Shown: positions 8,100 to 15,254 of the stretch, piece after piece
Numbering within the stretch: the stretch's first letter is position 1
Layout: each line of letters starts with the position of its first letter
Assembly (NCBI GenBank): GCA_000702025.1
Contig: JNKJ01000043.1
Span: 1-40,430, forward strand
Reading direction: 5' to 3'
DNA length: 40,430 nt
Origin: Blautia schinkii DSM 10518
GTDB lineage: Bacteria; Bacillota; Clostridia; Lachnospirales; Lachnospiraceae
The notes under the pieces: model-generated
Seen by the model: only the letters and a program-made list of their open reading frames with translations
What the model was told of the DNA's origin: nothing
The model's database searches: none
Made by a program: the position numbers and the translations under genes

Positions 8100-9395
8100 C
8101 TATACCGTCATTCCCAGCATACGAGGAACGAACAAGCATACCTCCGGAAAGAAGGTTACGATCAAAAGTGCTATAAATAGCGGAATCAGCCACGGTGAAA
8201 CATAACTTACGACTTTATTAAACGGCGTCTTAGTCGCACCGGAAAGCATAAACAAGGACTGTCCATATGGAGGTGTCATCAGGCCGATCATCAGATTCAG
8301 CACAACAACAATACCCAAATGAATCTCGGAGATTCCCACCTCTCTTACCAATGGCTGGAAAATAGGAACCAACAGCAAAATCGTCGGTGTTGAGTCAAGT
8401 ATCATACCGAAAAACAGCAGGATTACATCAATCATTAAAAGAATTACCCACTTATTACTGGATATGGAAAGCATTCCTTCCAGCATCAAGGTGCCAAGAT
8501 GTTCAAATTGAAGTACCCAGCCGAACAATGAGGCAGAAGCTACAATCGCCATAGCGGGCACAATATCCTGAACTGTCTCGCTGATTACCGGAATTATTGT
8601 TTTAGCCGGCATATCACGATATATTACACACACTGCAAAGATACAATATGCAATCGCGATACAGGATGCCTCTGTTGGGGTAAAGAAGCCTCCTGAGATA
8701 CCTCCCAGAATAATTGCAATCATTAGCAATGCCCAAAAGCTCTTGCGGAACCATTGGAAAATTTCTTTTAATGTGCATCTTTTATGTACCGGATATTTTC
8801 TTTTTTTCGCCACAAAGTAAATAAATACACTTAGTACAGCAGCAATTACAACTCCGGGTCCCACTCCAGCCATAAACAATGTACCCACCGACACACTAGC
8901 CGCGGCTCCATAAATTACCATTGGAATGGAGGGTGGAACGATTGGCCCCATTGTTGAGGAAGCAGCCGTAATTCCAAAAATAAGATCATCCTCGTATCCT
9001 TCATCGCGCATCGCTTTGATTTCAACTGCACCGAGGCCGCCTACATCCGCAAGCGCCGAACCGGACATTCCGGAGAAGACGAAGGATGCAAGGACATTTA
9101 CATAGGCCAGGCCTCCCGGGAAATGCCCCAGCAGTGAGCGGCAAAAACCAAAAATACGATCCGTGATGCCGCCGTTATTCATCAGCTTGCCCGCCATCAT
9201 GAACATCGGTATTGCCAGAAGTACGAAATTATCAAGGCTTCCGTACATTTTTGCCATAACAGCCATATTGTCGATTCCTCCGTGAAGGAATACATATGAA
9301 AGTCCACTGCAAAGAAGCGCAAGATAAATGGGGGCACCGAAAAAAAGGAAAAACACAAAAACTAGTAGGAACACAATAAACGCGGTACTAAACAT
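8100..9395 (-). CDS. dctM: TRAP transporter large permease, DctM family
   Basis: A 431-residue polytopic membrane protein with about 11-12 hydrophobic segments. DctM signatures are visible: AIPMFMMAGKLMN (about 61-73), a GGLAYVNV...SGMSGSALAD stretch (about 95-117), SSTMGPIVPPSIPMV (about 147-161), and the C-terminal PPYGQSLF motif. It is the ion-coupled transport subunit that works with DctQ and DctP in sodium-driven uptake. Its start codon shares one base with the dctQ stop (TAATG), indicating translational coupling. Length is normal for the family. Confidence 0.95.
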   Translation of the reverse strand: MFSTAFIVFLLVFVFFLFFGAPIYLALLCSGLSYVFLHGGIDNMAVMAKMYGSLDNFVLLAIPMFMMAGKLMNNGGITDRIFGFCRSLLGHFPGGLAYVNVLASFVFSGMSGSALADVGGLGAVEIKAMRDEGYEDDLIFGITAASSTMGPIVPPSIPMVIYGAAASVSVGTLFMAGVGPGVVIAAVLSVFIYFVAKKRKYPVHKRCTLKEIFQWFRKSFWALLMIAIILGGISGGFFTPTEASCIAIAYCIFAVCVIYRDMPAKTIIPVISETVQDIVPAMAIVASASLFGWVLQFEHLGTLMLEGMLSISSNKWVILLMIDVILLFFGMILDSTPTILLLVPIFQPLVREVGISEIHLGIVVVLNLMIGLMTPPYGQSLFMLSGATKTPFNKVVSYVSPWLIPLFIALLIVTFFPEVCLFVPRMLGMTV

Positions 9396-9874
9396 TACTT
9401 CACCTCCTTAAATGCGGGCACATGTATCTTAACCATTTTCTCAATAATCCTGTAGCAGTTTAAGATACCGCTGATTGCTACGATTGCTGTTGTTAAGCCT
9501 TGATTGATCCTCAGCGCAAATGTATAAGACCCAGCCATATAAGTGATATATTTCACTCCGTATATGCTAACCCATACAAACACCGCCAGCGCTACCAGAT
9601 CCCACAGAATTGTAAATGCGGCTGATACTTTTTTAGGCAATCTGTCAAGTATGATCGTGACATTAATATGTTTGTCATACTTCGTCCCAAAAGAAATACC
9701 CATAAAAATCAGCCAGATAAAGGCCAGCCGGGCAGCCTCCTCCGTCCAGGTGAACGGACTGTTGAATATGGTTCTTGAGATGATTCCCAGCATTACGATA
9801 ATAAATAATGCACTGAAAAAAATCATCATACACCATCGTTCAAAATTGTCGTTAAGTTTTTTTAGGACTTTCAT
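9395..9874 (-). CDS. dctQ: TRAP transporter small permease, DctQ family
   Basis: A 159-residue protein with four hydrophobic segments (about 14-35, 47-65, 82-105 and 122-145) and the family motif FTWTEEAARLAFIWLIFMG. It forms the small membrane subunit that partners DctM. It is the first gene of the cluster, with AAAGGAGG before the ATG. The promoter and palindrome upstream (9898-9940) make this the likely entry point for the operon dctQ-dctM-dctP-SDR-dehydrogenase-aldolase-gntR. Confidence 0.93.
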   Translation of the reverse strand: MKVLKKLNDNFERWCMMIFFSALFIIVMLGIISRTIFNSPFTWTEEAARLAFIWLIFMGISFGTKYDKHINVTIILDRLPKKVSAAFTILWDLVALAVFVWVSIYGVKYITYMAGSYTFALRINQGLTTAIVAISGILNCYRIIEKMVKIHVPAFKEVK

Positions 9875-9897
9875 GTTTTCCTCCTTTTACCTGTTCA

Positions 9898-9940
9898 GCT
9901 ATTCTATAGGTAGAATAGCATATTCATATGTATTTGTAAA
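9898..9940 (-). promoter_or_regulatory. Promoter of the TRAP operon with an overlapping palindromic operator
   Basis: On the minus strand, TTTACA (9935-9940), 17 bp and TATTCT (9912-9917) form a moderate sigma-A promoter about 40 bases before dctQ. A perfect 7-bp inverted repeat, GCTATTC (9898-9904) and GAATAGC (9913-9919), overlaps the -10 box, the position expected for a repressor. The GntR protein of this cluster is the obvious candidate (inference). Confidence 0.6.
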
Positions 9941-10074
9941 TTGTCCAAATCATACATTATTAGAGAAACGTTTTTATACATATTTACCAAGATAATTTTT
10001 GCAATATTTTAAAATTTCAAAATTTTATAGTAAAAATATACAATAGCGCGTATTGAACAAACAAGCCTTTTCGC

Positions 10075-10124
10075 AAAAGAAAAACACCATTTTTACAATA
10101 TCAATTAATTGTAAAAATGGTGTT
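10075..10124 (-). terminator. Rho-independent terminator after the LysM gene
   Basis: A perfect 17-bp stem (10083-10099 with 10108-10124) with an 8-base loop is followed on the minus strand by TTTTTCTTTT. It lies 23 bp beyond the LysM gene stop and separates it from the TRAP operon promoter. Confidence 0.85.
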
Positions 10125-10147
10125 CCAACACCTAACTAAAATACTAA

Positions 10148-11734
10148 CTATGGCAATACAATCACCTGCCCAGGATAAATGATCTCATCCTCGGATATTC
10201 CGTTCAGGCGGCAGATTTCTTCGATGGTTTCCATGTTGCCGTATCGGGCCATACTGATTTGGAAAAGAGTGTCGCCCGGCCGGATTACATAGGATTCATG
10301 CACGTCACTTCCTGAAGCAGTCTGGTCCTGACTATCCGACGATGAGGCCCCTTGCTGAGTGCCATCACTTTTAGCTGAACCGCTCTGCTGTGCGGCAGTC
10401 TGGTTCTCCTGGGCTGCAAGGGCTGCTCTCCTGCGCGCCTTGCGCTCGTCGGACTCTTCCTGATAGACCTTGCTGTTTTGCAGCTGCTCATCTGTCATCT
10501 GCTGGCTAGCAGACTGCGCGTTTGCACTCGAGGTTCCGCTGCTGGTGCCCGAAGCATTCTCTCCCGCCGAATTACTGCTGCCATCCATAGTGCTGCTGCT
10601 ATTTGAAGAACTTCCGTTATTTGAAGCTCCTCCGTCATTTGGAGCACTTGCGTCATTTGAAGCACTTCCGTTATTCGAAGCACTTTCGCCCTTTGAAACT
10701 CCGGTGCTGTCCGTCTCTCCACTTCCGGATCCCCCGCCGTTCTCCATTCCGACAATCTGACCGCTTCCGGCTGCATCTTGTGCGGAAGCATTAAGTGATA
10801 TAGATTCCTTATCCGCTTCTCCAGTCCCTCCTGCTGCCTGACTTGGCAAAGGCGTCACACCTGAAACATCCTTTTCCGCCACCACCGCCGAAACTGCCTC
10901 TGTCTGCTGCCGCACGCTCTTCATATCCTGGTAATTGTTGTAGAAATTCACACCCACTACCAGAACTGCAATTGCCAGGCAAGCCGTGGCCGCATAGGAA
11001 AAAACAGAAGGTCTCTCTTCTGTTTCCGCTGTCTCCTCTGGCTCTTCCGGGGCTTCTTTTTTCTTTGCTTTGATGATTTTTCGGAAGGTTTTTACTGCCT
11101 CATCCTCAACCTCTTCAGTGAGCTCGGGTTTGATTTCCTGATTTTTCTCAATCATATACGTCTGCATCTGCGGATTCTTTTCATAATAGATATAGTATCC
11201 GCTCTGGCGCACCATATAATTGTTTTCATACCGGAAAAAGGCATCCTCACGCTCCACCGGATCCATGAGCATCAGCACCTTTTCTCCTCCAAAATGCTTC
11301 AGATGTACTCTGCCGAACAATTCTGTAACCTCGACCGGCAGCTGAGGCTGGGAAAAGAACCACCCCACAATCTCCTGTTCCGGAAAATACTTATCCGTTT
11401 CCTCATGGATTGTTCTCCAAACCTCGTCCGTAAAATCAATATGGTCAGCCGCAGCCTCCATATCCTCCACCATCAGTGCTCCCCTGATAAATAAGTATGT
11501 GGTCCCCTCCGACCAATTCGTGTCTCCCAACAGCACAGCCAGGCATCCCCTGCCGTTCTCCCTTGCCTGTTCCGAACCGGCCAGTCTTCCCAAAAACGTG
11601 TATACATAATCCTCGATGTAAATCCTGTAGCCCTCGTTCACCAGGCCTATCTGCCGTATGTTTCTGGGAATATGGAATAATGCCTCATTCCCCTTAGCCT
11701 CCTGCTTTTCTTCCTTGTAAATGACCTCTATCAT
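10148..11734 (-). CDS. Membrane protein with MPN/JAB-like N-domain and C-terminal LysM
   Basis: A 528-residue protein in four parts. Residues 35-200 resemble an MPN/JAB1 fold: a strand-rich start, GALMVEDME, then EIVGWFFSQP (121-130) where active JAMM proteases have GWYHSHP, and a VLMLMDP strand. The two metal-binding histidines are replaced (Phe and Gln), so it would be inactive. A charged linker rich in Glu and Lys follows, then one transmembrane helix (about 247-265), a long Ser/Asn/Gly/Ala-rich linker (about 290-475), and a LysM domain (about 479-527; YVIRPGDTLFQI...GQVIVLP). LysM binds peptidoglycan, so the tail lies outside and the N-domain in the cytoplasm. It may couple a cytoplasmic assembly to the wall or spore cortex (inference). 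AAGGGG precedes the ATG. The MPN assignment is by eye. Confidence 0.75.
   Translation of the reverse strand: MIEVIYKEEKQEAKGNEALFHIPRNIRQIGLVNEGYRIYIEDYVYTFLGRLAGSEQARENGRGCLAVLLGDTNWSEGTTYLFIRGALMVEDMEAAADHIDFTDEVWRTIHEETDKYFPEQEIVGWFFSQPQLPVEVTELFGRVHLKHFGGEKVLMLMDPVEREDAFFRYENNYMVRQSGYYIYYEKNPQMQTYMIEKNQEIKPELTEEVEDEAVKTFRKIIKAKKKEAPEEPEETAETEERPSVFSYAATACLAIAVLVVGVNFYNNYQDMKSVRQQTEAVSAVVAEKDVSGVTPLPSQAAGGTGEADKESISLNASAQDAAGSGQIVGMENGGGSGSGETDSTGVSKGESASNNGSASNDASAPNDGGASNNGSSSNSSSTMDGSSNSAGENASGTSSGTSSANAQSASQQMTDEQLQNSKVYQEESDERKARRRAALAAQENQTAAQQSGSAKSDGTQQGASSSDSQDQTASGSDVHESYVIRPGDTLFQISMARYGNMETIEEICRLNGISEDEIIYPGQVIVLP
10596..10705 (-). repeat. About six degenerate 18-bp tandem repeats in the LysM gene linker
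   Basis: The plus strand shows repeating units like ATTTGAAGCACTTCCGTT. They encode the 6-residue pattern SNNGSA/SNDASA in the outer linker. The array is in frame, so copy-number change would alter the length of the wall-spanning spacer without breaking the protein. Confidence 0.75.
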
Positions 11735-11910
11735 GTCATATCACCCCTTCGGGTATCAGCATAGCATAAGCAAAACGCGGAATTTAGCACAATGTAAGAC
11801 CTGTTTCCAAGAATTTAGCGACAGATTTTGCATGGTGCATATTTTTTCCAATTTGGGGATAAGATGAATCAGAGAAGTATTAGAATGAAAAAAATCAGGG
11901 AGGATTTCCC

Positions 11911-12465
11911 ATGGCATTTTATATTGATACAAAGAAAGAAAGCTCTTCCAAGGAGATTGCCTATCTGCTGAAAAAATGCATCCTGCATCATCCCGGCAAA
12001 TGGTCTGAAATGGTGTTTCTCTGCATAGGGAGCGACCGCATGACCGGAGACTGTCTCGGCCCCTACGTGGGACACCAGCTCAGCCGCTACGAAACACAGG
12101 GCATCTACGTGTACGGAACCTTGACCCATCCCGTGCACGCACTTAACCTGCAGAAAGTTACCACCTTTATCGAGGCCAATCACCCCGAAGCCCTAGTGAT
12201 CGCCATCGATGCTTCCCTGGGTTCAAAAAAGCACCTGGGTTATGTGACCATCGGAAATGGTGCACTCTACCCAGGTGCCGGAGTTCAAAAGGAACTGCCC
12301 CCTGTGGGCGATATCCACATCACAGGGATTGTCAATATTGCGGGAATCCTGGAGCAGCTCACGCTCCAGACTACACGTCTGTCCACCGTGATCTCACTCG
12401 CAGACACCATCACAGAAGGTATCCTGGATGTGATTCCCACAGAAAGACTTATACAGACTCTCTGA
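11911..12465 (+). CDS. yyaC: YyaC/DUF1256 spore protein, GPR-related
   Basis: A 184-residue protein of the DUF1256/YyaC family, related to the GPR germination protease. Conserved features are IGSDRMTGDCLGPYVG (about 43-58), VYGTLTHPVHALNL, and AIDASLG (about 94-100), whose Asp residues correspond to the acidic active-site region of GPR-like proteases. YyaC proteins are sporulation specific in Bacillus; their exact function is unclear. GGGAGG precedes the ATG. The gene stands alone on the plus strand between two minus-strand units. Upstream, GCATA (11837-11841) and GGGGATAAGA (11855-11864), 13 bp apart, weakly resemble a forespore sigma-F/G promoter; the spacing is short, so this is tentative. 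Its stop is only 17 bp from the convergent transketolase stop. Confidence 0.88.
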   Translation: MAFYIDTKKESSSKEIAYLLKKCILHHPGKWSEMVFLCIGSDRMTGDCLGPYVGHQLSRYETQGIYVYGTLTHPVHALNLQKVTTFIEANHPEALVIAIDASLGSKKHLGYVTIGNGALYPGAGVQKELPPVGDIHITGIVNIAGILEQLTLQTTRLSTVISLADTITEGILDVIPTERLIQTL

Positions 12466-12482
12466 ATTGTTTGCAGTAAGTC

Positions 12483-13421
12483 TTATACAAACGCTTTGAT
12501 CTGTTTGTAGATGCCTTCTGCGTCAAGGCCGTATTTCTCAAGGAGTGCTGTAGCCGGGCCGGATTCGCCGAATACATCGTTAACGCCGATGCGTTTTACC
12601 GGAACCGGCGCGTTCTCTGAGAGACATTCGCAAACCGCGCCGCCTAAGCCGCCGATCACAGAATGTTCTTCCACAGTTACCACCTTGCCTGTCTCCTTGG
12701 CGGAGGCAATGATCAGCTCTTCGTCAAGCGGCTTGATGGTATGAATATTGATAACCTTTGCGTCGATTCCCTCAGCTGCCAGCTTCTCTGCTGCTTCCAG
12801 AGACGGAGCTACGCAAAGTCCGTTGGCAACGATAGTCAGGTCCTTACCCTCGCGCAGAACAATACCCTTGCCTAATTCAAATTTATAGTCCGGTCTGTCA
12901 TTGATCACCGGAACTGCCAGACGTCCGAATCTCATATACATCGGGCCTTCATGCTCATAAGCAGCTTCTACCATAGCTTTCGCCTCGATATCATCGGACG
13001 GACAAGCTACTACCATACCCGGAATGACTCTCATCAGTGCGAAGTCTTCACAGCACTGATGTGTTGCGCCGTCCTCACCTACGGAAATTCCGCCGTGGGT
13101 AGCGCCGATTTTTACATTCAGCTTCGGATAGCCGACAGAGTTGCGCACCTGTTCGAAAGCACGGCCTGCAGCAAACATCGCGAAGGTGCTCACAAACGGA
13201 ACCTTGCCTGTAGCTGCGATTCCGGCGCCGATGCCCATCATGTTACACTCTGCGATACCACAGTCGATATGACGCTCCGGAAATTCTTTTTTGAACACAC
13301 CTGTCTGGGTGGCTGCAGCAAGGTCAGCGTCCAGAACGATAACATCCTCATGTTTCTTTCCTAATTCAACAAGAGCGTTGCCGTAGCTTGCTCTGGTAGC
13401 GATTTTCTTTACTTCTGACAT
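12483..13421 (-). CDS. Transketolase, C-terminal (pyrimidine-binding) subunit
   Basis: A 312-residue protein corresponding to the Pyr and C-terminal domains of transketolase. Evidence: the RASYGNALVEL start, GIAECNMMGIGAGIAATGKVPF (the Glu that activates thiamine diphosphate), GATHGGISVGEDGATHQ and a C-terminal VTVEEHSVIGGLGGAV. In archaea and many Firmicutes transketolase is split, so this is a normal subunit and not a broken gene. It starts inside the end of the N-terminal subunit gene (13-nt overlap), which implies translational coupling and equal amounts. It acts with the N-subunit and the upstream transaldolase in the non-oxidative pentose phosphate pathway. 1-deoxyxylulose-5-phosphate synthase is excluded by length and motifs. 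Confidence 0.93.
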   Translation of the reverse strand: MSEVKKIATRASYGNALVELGKKHEDVIVLDADLAAATQTGVFKKEFPERHIDCGIAECNMMGIGAGIAATGKVPFVSTFAMFAAGRAFEQVRNSVGYPKLNVKIGATHGGISVGEDGATHQCCEDFALMRVIPGMVVACPSDDIEAKAMVEAAYEHEGPMYMRFGRLAVPVINDRPDYKFELGKGIVLREGKDLTIVANGLCVAPSLEAAEKLAAEGIDAKVINIHTIKPLDEELIIASAKETGKVVTVEEHSVIGGLGGAVCECLSENAPVPVKRIGVNDVFGESGPATALLEKYGLDAEGIYKQIKAFV

Positions 13422-14248
13422 AATGCTTCACCTACCTTTTCTAAGTCTGCCATAGCCTGCGCATACTCCTCGTCGTTCGGAGCTTTTCCATGCCATCCGG
13501 CCTTATTTTCCATAAATGATACGCCTTTGCCTTTCACGGTTTTCATGATGATGGCTGTCGGCATTCCCTTTGTTGCTTTTGCTTCCTCAAAGGCTGCTTT
13601 TAACTGGTCCATATCGTTGCCGTCTGCAACATTGATCACATGGAAGTTAAATGCTTCAAATTTTTTGTCAATCGGGTATGGAGAGCATACCTCTGCAATA
13701 TCGCCGTCAATCTGCAGGCCATTGTTGTCCACGATCACAACCAGGTTGTCCAGTTTTCTGTGGCCAGCGAACATCGCTGCCTCCCACACCTGGCCCTCCT
13801 GGATCTCGCCATCGCCCAGAAGTGTATACACACGGTAAGTGTCATTGCTCAATTTTGCGGAAAGAGCCATGCCCACTGCTGCGGAGATTCCCTGGCCCAG
13901 AGAACCGCTGGACATATCCACGCCCGGGATGTGCTTCATATCCGGATGTCCCTGCAGATAGGAACCTAAGTGACGAAGTGTCTTTAAGTCCTCTTTCGGG
14001 AAGTAGCCTTTTTCTGCCAATGCGGCATACAGGCCCGGTGCATTGTGACCCTTGGAAAGTACGAAGCGGTCACGGTCTGCCTTTTTCGGATCTTTGGGAT
14101 CAACATTCATTTCTGCAAAATATAAATATGTGAATACATCAGCCGATGACAGGGAACCGCCCGGATGGCCGGCTTTTGCTGCATGGACTGCTGTCACGAT
14201 GTCCTTGCGGACTTCGTTCGCAATTTTCTGAAGCTCTAATTTCTCCAT
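13409..14248 (-). CDS. Transketolase, N-terminal (thiamine diphosphate-binding) subunit
   Basis: A 279-residue protein equal to the PP domain of transketolase. It has AGHPGGSLSSADV (about 26-38), the diphosphate/Mg motif GDGEIQEGQVWEA with its Asn in NNGLQIDG, and GHPDMKHIPGVDMSSGSLGQG. It carries two-carbon ketol transfer between ketose and aldose phosphates once paired with the C-subunit. The gene follows the transaldolase gene by 64 bp and overlaps the C-subunit gene by 13 nt. The start ATG at 14248 has AGGAGAA upstream. Confidence 0.93.
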   Translation of the reverse strand: MEKLELQKIANEVRKDIVTAVHAAKAGHPGGSLSSADVFTYLYFAEMNVDPKDPKKADRDRFVLSKGHNAPGLYAALAEKGYFPKEDLKTLRHLGSYLQGHPDMKHIPGVDMSSGSLGQGISAAVGMALSAKLSNDTYRVYTLLGDGEIQEGQVWEAAMFAGHRKLDNLVVIVDNNGLQIDGDIAEVCSPYPIDKKFEAFNFHVINVADGNDMDQLKAAFEEAKATKGMPTAIIMKTVKGKGVSFMENKAGWHGKAPNDEEYAQAMADLEKVGEALCQK

Positions 14249-14312
14249 TTTCTGTTCTCCTATTATTTTCTAGTACTTCGTTTTTATATGGTAGTTCAAT
14301 TCATTAAGTGCT

Positions 14313-14969
14313 CTACTTGTCGCCAAATACTGCCTTATAGTCCTGCTGGAATTTCACGATTCCGGCGTCTGTCAGCGGGTGATGCAGCATCTGCTCCAGA
14401 ACCTTATAAGGTACGGTTGCAATGTCTGCGCCTGCCAGTGCGCACTCGGTCACATGTACCGGATGACGTACGCTTGCTGCGATAATCTCAGTCTGGATGT
14501 TTGCAACGGCGAACATCTCTGCAATCTGGCGGATAAGCGGAAGTCCGTCTGTGGAGATGTCATCCAGTCTGCCCAGGAACGGGGATACATAGGATGCGCC
14601 TGCTCTTGCAGCCAGAAGAGCCTGGTTTGCGGTGAAGATTAGGGTAACGTTTGTCTTGATGCCTTCGCTTGCAAGAACCTTTACTGCTTTTAAGCCTTCT
14701 CCGGTCATTGGGATTTTTACTACCATATTCGGATGGATTTTAGCAATCTCACGTCCTTCATTAATCATGCCTTCCGCATCCGTTGTGGTCGCCTTTACCT
14801 CGCCGCTGATCGGTCCGTCAACAATGCTGGTGATTTCTTTGATAACCTCATTGAAGTCTCTTCCCTCTTTTGCGATCAGGGACGGGTTGGTGGTTACACC
14901 ACAGATAATTCCCATGTCGTTGGCTTTTTTGATGTCCTCTACCTTGGCTGTGTCAATAAAAAATTTCAT
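14313..14969 (-). CDS. Small transaldolase (TalC/FSA family)
   Basis: A 218-residue class I aldolase of the short transaldolase/fructose-6-phosphate aldolase family. TTNPS lies at 26-30 and the Schiff-base Lys85 in VVKIPMT. Residue 131 is Phe (SPFLGRLDD), where E. coli fructose-6-phosphate aldolase has Tyr131. Phe at this position is typical of true transaldolases, so dihydroxyacetone transfer is favoured over fructose-6-phosphate cleavage. This agrees with the two transketolase subunit genes directly downstream. The start has AGGAGG 7 bases upstream, and a clear promoter lies at 15057-15084. The LacI-type regulator gene is immediately upstream on the same strand and may regulate the unit. 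Confidence 0.92.
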   Translation of the reverse strand: MKFFIDTAKVEDIKKANDMGIICGVTTNPSLIAKEGRDFNEVIKEITSIVDGPISGEVKATTTDAEGMINEGREIAKIHPNMVVKIPMTGEGLKAVKVLASEGIKTNVTLIFTANQALLAARAGASYVSPFLGRLDDISTDGLPLIRQIAEMFAVANIQTEIIAASVRHPVHVTECALAGADIATVPYKVLEQMLHHPLTDAGIVKFQQDYKAVFGDK

Positions 14970-15000
14970 CTTTTTTCCTCCTGGAATTCTTGGTTTTGCT

Positions 15001-15027
15001 GTAACTATTCAATACTTTCCTAGCTAC
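15001..15027. repeat. 27-bp dispersed inverted-repeat element, copy 2
   Basis: Begins GTAACTATTCAA and ends CTAGCTAC. It matches the element at 4988-5014 at 23 of 27 positions and again has 7-base outer arms that nearly pair. It lies in the leader between the transaldolase promoter and start codon, so it would be transcribed. Confidence 0.55.
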
Positions 15028-15056
15028 GTTCTGCGCTCAATTTTCTTGATATTTCC

Positions 15057-15084
15057 ATTATAGCAAACTATCGACGCAGGTCAA
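15057..15084 (-). promoter_or_regulatory. Sigma-A promoter of the transaldolase-transketolase operon
   Basis: On the minus strand, TTGACC (15079-15084), a 16 bp spacer and a perfect TATAAT (15057-15062). The leader would be about 80 nt and would include the 27-bp repeat element. Confidence 0.8.
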
Positions 15085-15097
15085 GACAGGGTGATTT

Positions 15098-15239
15098 TTA
15101 TTAATAAATATTTTATTAATAAAATCATTTTTTATTAACATTCCATAAGTTTGTTAGATGATTATCAATCCTTAAATCGCATATTATCAATGTTTTGACC
15201 ATATTCATATGACAAGGGAGCAAAAATTATTATTAATAA
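15098..15239. promoter_or_regulatory. Three copies of the palindrome TTATTAATAA upstream of the transaldolase promoter
   Basis: Perfect 10-bp palindromes lie at 15098-15107, 15113-15122 and 15230-15239; the middle one extends to 16 bp (ATTTTATTAATAAAAT, 15110-15125). The first two are 15 bp apart, just above the -35 box. They could be protein binding sites, or simply AT-rich spacer; no regulator is assigned. The rest of this 285-bp gap shows no gene. Confidence 0.35.
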
Positions 15240-15254
15240 TTCTATATCCATCAT

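Noticed and set aside
12483..14248. Transketolase broken by a frameshift
   Set aside because: Both halves have complete domains, separate ribosome sites and a short overlap, matching the normal two-subunit form.
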